This document shows, one piece after another, positions 53,401 to 64,000 of a stretch of DNA of 64,000 nucleotides. Numbering within the stretch: the first letter of the stretch is position 1; every line of letters begins with the position of its first letter. Position numbers and translations under genes: made by a program. The notes beneath the pieces are model-generated. The model saw only the letters and a list, made by a program, of their open reading frames with translations, was not told the DNA's origin and searched no databases. The DNA is from Pomphorhynchus laevis (lineage: Eukaryota; Acanthocephala; Palaeacanthocephala; Echinorhynchida; Pomphorhynchidae): contig WNNJ02000876.1 of assembly GCA_012934845.2 (NCBI GenBank), forward strand, positions 124,001-188,000, given 5' to 3'.

Positions 53401-54850
53401 TTACTGCCTGTCAATAATCTACAATCAGACAACGACGTCCTTCCCTGTTTCCAATAAGAACTTGCGCGCGCCATGGTGATCGACTGTGCTCGATGATTCC
53501 CTCGGCCAACATTCGTTTTACTTCCAAAGCAATAAAGCGATGATCTCCGATATTACGTCGTCGAGACGGAATTGCTACAGGTTTCCTGTCTTTAAAATCG
53601 TCTGAAAATAACGACGGTAAATTTATTTCCATGCTAGATAATTGTCCAATTGTCAATGTGCCTTGCTTATTATTTCCTCGAAGTCGAATGGAAATACTTG
53701 AATGTAAAAGCAAAAATGGATGACCAATTATCAAATCACGGCATAGGTGAGGCATGACGAAACATTGAACGTCAGAATAGTTGCGATTACAGTAAGATAT
53801 CGATATCACAAATAGTTTATCGCATACATATGTAAACGATGAATCAGCCATGGAAATCCTAACACAACAAGATTCTGTAGGAACACCTAATTTGCGAATT
53901 ACTGAAGAATCGACGAAATTGGAAGAGTTTTAAGTGTCGATAAGCGCATCCAGCTTTTGAGTTCCAACACGAAGTTGTACCGTAATGTCGTCTAGCTTTG
54001 ATACATCACTATTCGCATTTTGACAAGATATGATATTAAGTGATTCGCCGTCGGATGTATATGGTAGAGTACTACGATTATATGTTTGCAGCGATCGAAA
54101 CATCTTAGCCCGACAAACTTTCTCGTAGTGCCCACGTTTTGAGCAAAATAAACATTCAGCATCCCGGGCTGGACAACGATTGCGGGTATGCATAGCTCCA
54201 CCACAAAAGTAGCATTTTTCTTACTTATCTTTTGAACTAGAGCAATAGATTCCTCATTTTCTGAGTTATCAGTATTTGGTTTAGAACTTTGGGTCTCTTT
54301 CATGGCATTTACTGTGAATTCGGATGTGTCGATATTCGTTTGATTGAATTTGGGCTGCTTCAATTGTTCGAGCGACTTGATACGCTTTCTCTTTATCGTA
54401 TGTGCTGACGAATTTTATTTGACTGCAATCCGGTAATAAATGAATCGTAAATGAAAATATCACGCAGCTCGTTAGCTTTCACGTCCTTAAAAGTGCATTG
54501 ACGAGCAATGTTTCAAGAAGACCCACATAATTAGATATCGATTCATCGAGAGCTTGTCTGGCCGAGCATAACAAATGTCGTTTGTAAACCGAATTTGTAG
54601 CTTTTATCAATGATTTGTCGAGTAAATCCATTGCCGAGTCATAATTTGGACATTCCTCGATCTTATCGAATAACTGAGCTGAAATCGATATTTTCAGAAG
54701 ATCAAGCTTGTCATCTGCAGAATCGATTTTGATACGTTTAATGAAAGTTTCAAAGTGATATCACCAGTGGCGCCATTCGCGTTCTGCACCAGGACAGTGT
54801 GTGGTCAGTTTAAGTGTATCCGGCTTGAACAGAGATTCCATCAATCACAA
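53401..54850 (-). mobile_element. Ty3/gypsy-type retroelement fossil (gag, protease, start of RT)
   Basis: Minus strand, 5' to 3': a gag-like region from about 54850, a zinc-knuckle region around 54220-54110 (NRCPARDAECLFCSKRGHYE), a protease start (LDALIDT) near 53930, the protease body (HLCRDLIIGHPFLL) and the reverse-transcriptase N-terminus (IIEHSRSPWRAQVL) ending near 53411. Gene order and RT type fit the Ty3/gypsy group. It is truncated in RT, has no visible LTRs, is broken a few times and looks old. Confidence 0.88.
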
Positions 54851-56334
54851 TTCCAGACAATTCGTGAATAAAATTGTGATATCCAAAGGGAATAAATGGA
54901 TTTTATTCATGAATCTACAAATAGTAGTAGGTACTAGATAAAGTCAGAAAAAAAACAAGATAATGATCAATGTGATACCACAACGATCGAGGTAAATACA
55001 CCACGGGACTCAGATGATACGAGTTTAAAGCGTTTCGAATGAATAGACGTAGCTTGAGAATGATTTTTAAGAACAACTTGTAATAGAAGAGAATGTGAGG
55101 ATGTGGGGTTTAATGCTGTTTAATTTGAGCGGAAAAGATAGACAAATTTTATTGAATAGTAAAGGGGTATCAGTTGAAATAATTAGCTTAAGAATATATC
55201 AGATGGCAGCAACGTCATCGTCAAGGCGACCTTGATTAGATTAATACGTAGAATATATCATATTGAACACTATAATACAAATATCAAAGAAAGGCTATTT
55301 GTCGTTATTAAGTTCAATAGAAGATCTAACATTTGAAGATGATGAGTATGGGAGGTACGATGACTTAGTGTGACTACATACTTGTCATAATAGGTTGAAA
55401 GGAATGATTTGATGAAACTAGAGCCGAGGTACAATAGATAAATGATTTATGAGCAGATTGTATGGTGATATTATTGAAATGTTTAGTTTCTTAAGTGGCT
55501 AGCAAACATTATTATACTCAGATATCACTGAGTTAGATATTATTAGAAGCAAAATTTTTAGAGACTAATCTCATAAATGAATGTAATTTATGGATAATTG
55601 AGTTATGGTTTGAAGAGTGATAAGAAAAGTACAAATTGAAGGATGATGTATATTTCTTTTCACGGGGGTGGTTATAATAAATTGATGGCATATAACGAAC
55701 ATAAATTGTCGGATCATGAATGAAAGAATTTTTTTCAGAAGACATATGATAAAATGAATGGGTGAGTTGAGAAAGAAAATATCAGCAGCGAGTAAATCTT
55801 CGGTGTTAGTAAATTTGGACATGAGCAGTAATCTGGACATTTGTCAGTAAAATTTAGACAATAAATTTGTCCGATTTTTTACAACGCTTGCTTGATGAAA
55901 TTTTGAAGCTCCTTAAGCCACATACGAAAAATAGGCTATCAACTTAATCAACCATAGGGTTGGAATTGTGACATGTGTTGAAATGTAGCAACCTTCCGTA
56001 TCACAAATTGCGATATGATTTATGTATTTCAGATTATTATTAAGTGTCGATCTTGGTATTCTATATTTCCACACTTGTTAGACATAACGATGATTGTGTA
56101 CTGATTTGAATAAATATACTAATCTGAATAACTGTACTGATCTGATTAAGTACGTTGTTCGTAACATCATTGTTTATACTTTTGATATACGTAAGTTCAT
56201 TGATCGTAAGTTTGTTGTTCATAAGTTCGTTATTCGTAGCTTTTTCGTTTGTAATATTGTATTTCGTAAGTTCGTTGTGAAATTTTTTTTCTCTTTATTG
56301 TTCGTTCCTCACCACCTTGTTTAACTCGTTTATC
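54851..56334. other. Gene-free stretch with degenerate minisatellite
   Basis: No gene. 56150-56285 is a degenerate tandem repeat of a GTTCGTTGTTCGTAA-type unit of about 19-20 bp. The two long overlapping minus-strand frames near 55533-55840 have no recognisable family. Confidence 0.5.
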
Positions 56335-57815
56335 CGCAGTCATATATATCCTTCATACAGAAAATCCGCCATCGTTCGTGCCCTCCTTAAGAAACAATCG
56401 CTCAACCCTTCACTTCATTCTAGCTATCGCCCCATTTCACTCCTCCCTACTCTTTCCTAGCTCTTAGAGCGCTTTATCTTAATGCAGATCAACGTTTATC
56501 TCTCTTCATCCAATCTGTACTATCCTTTCCAATCCGCTTTCAGCTCTAATCACTTCACAGAAATCTCCTGCATGAAAGTTTACAACGACCTACACATTTT
56601 CTCGTGACAAGGCATTATATAGAGTTCTCATCTCCATCGAACTCTCATCCGCCTTCGACATCCTCGACCACTCCATTCTCCTTTCTCGCCTTCGTTATGA
56701 TTACGGCTTTTCTTCCTCATCCGTAGCATGGCTTGCCTCAAATCTATTCAACCACTCTTTTCGAGTCTGTTCAAATTCATCATCCTCTCCTCCCATCCTT
56801 ATTTTCTGCGGGGTCCTACAAGGTTCAGTCCTAGGACCCCTGCTTTTCTCTCTTCTACGTGGTGATATCTCTCCGTTGATCAAATCTTACTCCTTTAACG
56901 TCATGCAATACGCCGATGACATCATCATCTCTGCTCATGTACCCGCTCATCACATACACGATATCGCAATTTCTGCCTCCAACTGTCTTTCTTCAATCTA
57001 CAAACGTCTCTCCAATCTCCATCTCATTCTAAACCCCGACAAGTCTAAAATAATGTGGATCATCCCTCATCAACCTAACATATATCATCACCCTGTATAT
57101 TTTGCCTCATCAATCATCCCCATACTCCACAATCTCACTTTCTTAGGATTCCATTTCGATGATCACATTTCCCTTAAACCCTTCGTAGCGACAATGCCCG
57201 CTCGTCTAATTCAATTCTCTATGACATTCGCCGTATCCGCCCCCTTATCGACTTCCGTTCCTGTATGTACCTTTTTCATCGCTTCTTTTCCCTAAAATCG
57301 ATTACTGCCTCAGCCTTTTCGCCAATTCTTCAAAAACCATCGTCCTACCCCTGCAACGCATCGTCAATTCCGCCGTTCGAGTGCTCATACGTCTCTGTCG
57401 CTTTGATCACACCCGCATATCTTGCCAAACTCTCCTGGCCTACTATCTACATCCGCTTACAACTCTCCCTTCTCGTAACTTTTCGTCTCATCGCTGTCGG
57501 CTCCCCATCGTTCATCAACCTCCCTTTCTTAGACTACACTCGTCCCACATCTCATTATCACTGCGTTCCTGTTATTCCCTCTTACTCCACGTACCCAATT
57601 ACTCTAACAACTACAGTATCTGATCCTTCCTCGTCGCCGCACCTACTCGCCTGGAATAAGCTTTCACTCGACGTCCGTTGCGCCCCCTCCTTTATTGCAT
57701 TCAAACGCCGCCTCCGTACTCACTTCCTCGAAACATGATTTAGATTTTTTGTTGTTGTGGTCATGTAAGCGTGCGCCGGCACACATTTGTCACGTAAAAA
57801 TAAATATTTTTTCGG
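56335..57815 (+). mobile_element. CR1/L2-like LINE, longer but more decayed copy
   Basis: Same family as 49660-50707 but starting further upstream: a YRPISLLPTL block (56428), a domain like VSIELSSAFDILDHS (56625-56675), VLQGSVLGPLLFSLL (56810-56850), MQYADDIIIS (56903) and the C-terminal blocks in shifted frames. The tail (GTGGTCATGTAAGCGTGCGC..) closes near 57815. Multiple frameshifts and stops. Confidence 0.9.
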
Positions 57816-57954
57816 TTGACAATATTGTTCGTTCCTCCCAGTTACAATTTTGTTTCTGTATTTAATATATTTTCTTATTTGTAATTAAATTTTTGAAGAT
57901 CTACAGTCTAACAGGATCAACAAGATAATTAATTTTTGAATAATGTGGATTATT

Positions 57955-58640
57955 GACTCCTTTTGACATGCTAACAGGAGTCTATCTATGACTCAGTTTT
58001 ACCTGATGGTATCGGATTTTTGAATACTTTTATATCGATTAGTAATGCCCTGATTATTTTTGTGGGAATTTTAGTTATCGGTAATGCTAGATGACTTAAA
58101 TTACAGGCTGCACATGAAACATCTTTGTTATTTTGACATAATCTCCATTCTGTAGATAATTCTATTGCAAATGCAATGTCTGTTCAGCTACGTTAATTGT
58201 ATGATTTATGAGACCAGCCACATTCTGGTGTGTATAACTTAATGTTCAATGATAGAAAGTAATCAACGACGTTAGATAATTTGGTCTTTAAAGGATCAGA
58301 GAACCTCGCATTAAAGGCATTTGTAACTATTTTCGGATACATGATTAAGTATTTATTAAGAGGCTGTGAAAATTCCCCAATAAGGTGCTGTAAATGACTG
58401 CCTAAAATAACAAGTAATATTTTCTGATTTTGTGACTAAGCATATAAGGTTCTTTGACAGCTTAAGTGACCGGTTGATAAACCCTGGCTATAGCGTGAAG
58501 TAGATCTACAAAAGACGGTTTCGAATATCGATTCTAGTCGGTAAGTCAAATGTGTACATTTCAGGTAATATGTTATTACCTGAAATAATATGTTATTTTT
58601 CAGGTCAAAATGTTATACATATAATGGCAACATTAACATT
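57955..58640 (-). pseudogene. Decayed coding region of unknown family
   Basis: One minus-strand frame stays largely open over about 200 codons, far longer than chance at this base composition, and reads convincingly protein-like: KILLVILGSHLQHLIGEF, then KYLIMYPKIVTNAFNARFSD, VVDYFLSLNIKLYTPECGW, IAFAIELSTEWRLC, VSCAACNLSHLALPITKIP and IDIKVFKNPIPSG. I do not recognise it. The final block is vaguely like the start of a LINE reverse transcriptase (I..AL.IPI.K.G). It is broken a few times. A host pseudogene is the alternative. Confidence 0.55.
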
Positions 58641-59706
58641 AAGAACCCGAGTCGAAATTAAATGATCTAAATGAAATTGCAATCATTCGATACTTAAACG
58701 AAATAAACGTTGAAATTTATTGAATCAAAATTAACTGAATCAAATTAAATTCTCATGTCATCAAGTTGATAAAGGAACTGAATATGTTTATTTTGAGATC
58801 ATCGGAAAATTTTCAGTAGCTTGCAGATCGTATTCGTTTGGACAATAAATCGCTAGGATGTTTTTTATTTTTGCATAAGCTGAATGTATGGAGCTTTTCT
58901 ACTTTCGCTTTTTTACTGCAACAAATATACGTCTCACTGTTCAATGATCTTCAGGAGTTTAATTTTTGAAAGTTTTTTTATGTCGCTAACAGTACAGATT
59001 TTTACTCCTAAATAATGGCATTGTGGTGTTTAATTAATGCATATGTTTAGATATTCTATGGGCGGTAAGTTCTTTTTTTTGATATGAGAAGTTACAATTA
59101 CTGAACGGACGATTTGCAAACTACAAAATCTAATCAAATGATATCTTCATATAATTTCAAAAGTTGGCGATCCCCATCAATTAATGCAGGTAAATTCTAC
59201 GAACTTCTGTTTAACAAATCTTTTATCTTTTTTAAATTTTTAATGCTCGTAGTGTTTAATATTCCACAGGGAAATCACATATAATTAATTACAATTCAGG
59301 AACCTTAAAGTCACTGAATTTTTTATTTTTAATTTTTTATATTCTGAGGATTTTGAAACTAAACTAGATTTTATTATCAACAGTTTTGTAATCAACTTGT
59401 AATCTATGGGAATTATTTACATCTGGTCATATGTTATTTCAATAAATGTTTTACATTGGGAACCGAAACGTTTGTTTGTAATTATGAAATATAAATTTTG
59501 ATATTATTAAACGTTAATTCATCTTATATACCTAACACCGCATAGAAAATATCACATTGTTATTAAATTAACTTTGTTAGCTAAATTTTTACATTTTTGA
59601 TGTAATTATCACATATTTTACCGATTAGTTTACACATGTATATTTTTATTATATACATAATTAAAATTATGACTAGATAATTCTAACTAAATTTGTGCTA
59701 TTAGGC
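58641..59706. other. Gene-free stretch
   Basis: No recognised feature. A few short open frames are within chance expectation. Confidence 0.45.
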
Positions 59707-59824
59707 TCAGATAGAGACGGTTGATACTGCGAAACCTAAAGCACGTACTGTATATACAAGTGAGGATGACGCTGATAGTTATTCAAATTTGTCAGAAATT
59801 TGGTCATATGTTTCAGATACTTGA
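59707..59824 (+). CDS. Possible terminal exon, unknown gene
   Basis: After the acceptor TTGTGCTATTAG, 38 codons run to TGA: AQIETVDTAKPKARTVYTSE then an acidic, serine-rich tail (DDADSYSNLSEIW). GC content is locally higher than the flanks, and the acidic C-terminus is the kind seen at the ends of nuclear proteins. No upstream exon was found, and a 38-codon open frame is not significant by length alone. Confidence 0.25.
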
Positions 59825-60711
59825 TTGCATACAAATAATCGATAAATGAAGACGAGAGGTTTCGTATATGCTGCTATTGTGTTCATTACAATCACATAGG
59901 CGTGTGCTGAACTCATACTTTAGTCATAGTTCTAAGAGTTTTTCAATAGGTCAAGATTAAAATTAATTTTAAATAATAAATAAGAGATAATTAATAATTA
60001 ATTTGAATTAATTATTAATTAATATAAATATTTATATTAATGTTTTATATTAATTAATATAAATTTAGCAAATAAATAGCAAATAAATTTAACAAATAAA
60101 TTTATTTAATAAATGAATTTAACTTATAAATAATAAACTAATTATTTTATTATTTATAACTAAACAATTAACAAATATGAGATAATATAGTTACTATAAG
60201 ATAGTAACTCTCGATAATAAAATATTTACTCTTGCTTTTCAGATTTGCTTTTTTCTCATTAAAAATGCAATATAGAAAATAAACGTGAGGTGTTGATACA
60301 ATCGACACTTAAAATACAAATGTATAATTTTGCTTTACACAATTACAGCTTTTTAGATTTGTAAAATTTATCATAAAAAACACTAATTTGTGCAGCAATT
60401 TTTTAGTAAGGAATCGGCAGAAACATTAGTTTACAGAAACTTGAAGAATTAAAAGAGTAAAAAGATTTTGCTTGCTGTTGACTGATCATTTAAAGTTTAA
60501 ATTTAAAATTAAATCAGCTTTAATTTAGTATTATTGTGTTTATTTCGAATAAAATATTATAGAGGGTTACGGCAGTGCTCTATTCTGCATAAATGCAACA
60601 AGCTACATTCCAAGTTGAATTAGGATAATATCATTTAAATTAGATGAATAATTAGGTGACATAAGAATTAAATTTGGAATCATTTTCATTAGATGACTAA
60701 TTAATTAAATT
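59825..60711. other. Gene-free AT-rich stretch
   Basis: AATTAATT/ATAAAT-type low-complexity DNA leading into the satellite array. No gene. Confidence 0.6.
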
Positions 60712-63619
60712 TGGAGGAATGATTTTTCATTAATGTCGATAAATAATTAATTTTATTCTCATTATATTTATTCGCTAATTTATTTCAATTTTACTAAAAC
60801 TTTTATTTTAAATTTATTTCAATTCATTTCAAATTTAGAGGAATGATTTTTCATTAATGTCGATAAATAATTAATTTTATTCTCATTATATTTATTCGCT
60901 TATTTATTTCAATTTTATTAAAACTTTTATTTTAATTTTATTTCAATTCATTTAAAATTTAGAGGAATAATTTTTCATTAATGTCGATAAATAATTAATT
61001 TTATTCTCATTATATTTATTCGCTTATTTATTTCAATTTTATTAAAACTTTTATTTTAATTTTATTTCAATTCATTTAAAATTTAAAATTTAGAGGAATG
61101 ATTTTTCATTAATGTCGATAAATAATTAATTTTATTCTCATTATATTTATTCGCTTATTTATTTCAATTTTATTAAAACTTTTATTTTAATTTTATTTCA
61201 ATTCATTTAAAATTTAAAATTTAGAAGAATTATTTTTCATTAATGTCGATAAATAATTAATTTTATTCTCATTATATTTATTCGCTAATTTATTTCAATT
61301 TTATTAAAACTTTTATTTTAATTTTATTTCAATTCATTTAAAATTTAGAGGAATTATTTTTCATTAATGTCGATAAATAATTAATTTTATTCTCATTATA
61401 TTTATTCGCTAATTTATTTCAATTTTATTAAAACTTTTATTTTAATTTTATTTCAATTCATTTAAAATTTAAAATTTAGAGGAATGATTTTTCATTAATG
61501 TCGATAAATAATTAATTTTATTCTCATTATATTTATTCGCTAATTTATTTCAATTTTATTAAAACTTTTATTTTAATTTTATTTCAATTCATTTAAAATT
61601 TAGAGGAATTATTTTTCATTAATGTCGATAAATAATTAATTTTATTCTCATTATATTTATTCGCTAATTTATTTCAATTTTATTAAAACTTTTATTTTAA
61701 TTTTATTTCAATTCATTTAAAATTTAAAATTTAGAGGAATGATTTTTCATTAATGTCGATAAATAATTAATTTTATTCTCATTATATTTATTCGCTAATT
61801 TATTTCAATTTTATTAAAACTTTTATTTTAATTTTATTTCAATTCATTTAAAATTTAAAATTTAGAGGAATGATTTTTCATTAATGTCGATAAATAATTA
61901 ATTTTATTCTCATTATATTTATTCGCTTATTTATTTCAATTTTATTAAAACTTTTATTTTAATTTTATTTCAATTCATTTAAAATTTAAAATTTAGAGGA
62001 ATGATTTTTCATTAATGTCGATAAATAATTAATTTTATTCTCATTATATTTATTCGCTAATTTATTTCAATTTTATTAAAACTTTTATTTTAATTTTATT
62101 TCAATTCATTTAAAATTTAAAATTTAGAGGAATGATTTTTCATTAATGTCGATAAATAATTAATTTTATTCTCATTATATTTATTCGCTAATTTATTTCA
62201 ATTTTATTAAAACTTTTATTTTAATTTTATTTCAATTCATTTAAAATTTAAAATTTAGAGGAATGCTTTTTCATTAATGTCGATAAATAATTAATTTTAT
62301 TCTCATTATATTTATTCGCTTATTTATTTCAATTTTATTAAAACTTTTATTTCAATTCATTTAAAATTTAAAATTTGGAGGAATGATTTTTCATTAATGT
62401 CGATAAATAATTAATTTTATTCTCATTATATTTATTCGCTAATTTATTTCAATTTTATTAAAACTTTTATTTTAATTTTATTTCAATTCATTTAAAATTT
62501 AAAATTTAGAGGAATGCTTTTTCATTAATGTCGATAAATAATTAATTTTATTCTCATTATATTTATTCGCTAATTTATTTCAATTTTATTAAAACTTTTA
62601 TTTTAATTTTATTTCAATTCATTTAAAATTTAGAGGAATTATTTTTCATTAATGTCGATAAATAATTAATTTTATTCTCATTATATTTATTCGCTAATTT
62701 ATTTCAATTTTATTAAAACTTTTATTTTAATTTTATTTCAATTCATTTAAAATTTAAAATTTAGAGGAATGATTTTTCATTAATGTCGATAAATAATTAA
62801 TTTTATTCTCATTATATTTATTCGCTTATTTATTTCAATTTTATTAAAACTTTTATTTTAATTTTATTTCAATTCATTTAAAATTTAAAATTTAGAGGAA
62901 TGATTTTTCATTAATGTCGATAAATAATTAATTTTATTCTCATTATATTTATTCGCTAATTTATTTCAATTTTATTAAAACTTTTATTTTAATTTTATTT
63001 CAATTCATTTAAAATTTAAAATTTAGAGGAATGCTTTTTCATTAATGTCGATCAATAATTAATTTTATTCTCATTATATTTATTCGCTTATTTATTTCAA
63101 TTTTATTAAAACTTTTATTTCAATTCATTTAAAATTTAAAATTTGGAGGAATGATTTTTCATTAATGTCGATAAATAATTAATTTTATTCTCATTATATT
63201 TATTCGCTTATTTATTTCAATTTTATTAAAACTTTTATTTTAATTTTATTTCAATTCATTTAAAATTTAAAATTTAGAGGAATGATTTTTCATTAATGTC
63301 GATAAATAATTAATTTTATTCTCATTATATTTATTCGCTTAATTTATTTCAATTTTATTAAAACTTTTATTTTAATTTTATTTCAATTCATTTAAAATTT
63401 AAAATTTAGAGGAATGATTTTTCATTAATGTCGATAAATAATTAATTTTATTCTCATTATATTTATTCGCTAATTTATTTCAATTTTATTAAAACTTTTA
63501 TTTTAATTTTATTTCAATTCATTTAAAATTTAAAATTTAGAAGAATTATTTTTCATTAATGTCGATAAATAATTAATTTTATTCTCATTATATTTATTCG
63601 CTAATTTATTTATTTCAAT
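60712..63619 (+). repeat. Satellite array, 23 units of 120-132 bp
   Basis: Head-to-tail copies of a unit containing GAGGAATGATTTTTCATT, TTAATGTCGATAAATAATTA and TTATTCGC. Most units are 131 bp; others are 124 bp (lacking one AAATTTA-type heptamer) or 120 bp (lacking 11 bp of TTTAATTTTAT). Units begin at about 60714, 60838, 60962, 61093, 61224, 61348, 61479, 61603, 61734, 61865, 61996, 62127, 62258, 62378, 62509, 62633, 62764, 62895, 63026, 63146, 63277, 63409 and 63540. Copies are very similar, so the array is young or homogenised. Confidence 0.97.
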
Positions 63620-64000
63620 TTTATTTCTAAAAATACGCAACGTACTATATTTAGTGCATAAAAATGTAAATATGTGTTGTCGACTCTAAAATCAGGTGAT
63701 TAAATTAATTATCTTAGTGTGAACTCAAGACGACTTACATAGTTTAAATTTATCTGAATTGAGTTAGCCATAGTATATAAAATCAAAGCTGTTAAAAATT
63801 TTCAATATTTTTTAATTAATTAAAATAATGTGTTATTATCTAGCACTGAGTAAATTAATAAATTTAAACCATAGTTACCTTCATTAGGTGATGTCATGTT
63901 TTGAATTGCAGTAATCGTTGATTTGTTAGGTGAGTATAAAAAGTTTAGATCCCAGTGGTTGTCATTTGTTTGATTACTTTCTTTGTTATTGCTATTGGAT
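63620..64000. other. Right end of window, no gene seen
   Basis: Unique-looking sequence after the satellite. Nothing recognised. Confidence 0.5.

Noticed and set aside
60712-63619. CRISPR array
   Set aside because: Units are contiguous and homogeneous with no unique spacers, in a eukaryotic context; this is a satellite.

Overview
The window is invertebrate metazoan nuclear DNA. It is very AT-rich, has long introns with GT-AG splice sites, a nuclear receptor gene with animal-type exons, and a dense load of retroelements and DNA transposons. There are no bacterial operons, CRISPR arrays or rRNA. I cannot place the phylum from sequence alone; the receptor is more diverged than typical arthropod or mollusc NR5 proteins as I remember them.

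The main host gene is an NR5A/FTZ-F1-type nuclear receptor on the minus strand, covering 48329 down to 13860. I traced seven exons by eye: first zinc finger (48237-48329), second zinc finger (41547-41687), FTZ-F1 box plus a Gln/Asn/Ser-rich hinge and start of the ligand-binding domain (37412-38649), then four ligand-binding-domain exons (23136-23288, 21455-21568, 19260-19413, 13860-14143). Reading phases agree at every junction. One donor (after 23136) lacks the canonical G. Upstream exons for the N-terminus were not found. Downstream of the receptor, on the same strand, lies a single-exon dynein light chain (LC8/DYNLL-like) gene (11094-11507). A likely bHLH-PAS exon is on the plus strand at 5251-5357.

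The rest is mostly mobile DNA. From 1 to 13.3 kb: a CR1-like LINE relic, a foldback element, several copies of an AT-rich reverse-transcriptase family with a conserved structured 3' end, and a gag-bearing LTR element lying inside one of them. From 14.2 to 19.2 kb (the last receptor intron): a 322-bp inverted repeat flanks a Merlin transposase relic, tandem repeats and a nearly complete 1.92-kb pogo/Tigger transposon whose transposase is followed by an OTU-protease-like domain. From 28.4 to 31.9 kb: an AP-endonuclease LINE and a separate retroelement C-terminal fragment. From 41 to 48 kb: tandem and foldback repeats in the receptor's upstream introns. From 49 to 58 kb: two CR1-like LINE copies, a GIY-YIG Penelope-like element, a Ty3-like fossil and an unidentified decayed coding region. 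From 60.7 to 63.6 kb: a 23-unit satellite array.

The most novel items are the pogo-OTU fusion, the inverted-repeat arms at both ends of a receptor intron, the odd receptor splice donor, recurrent hammerhead-like core motifs in short foldback elements, and a scatter of perfect short hairpins in otherwise featureless DNA. All domain calls are by eye; no database was searched.
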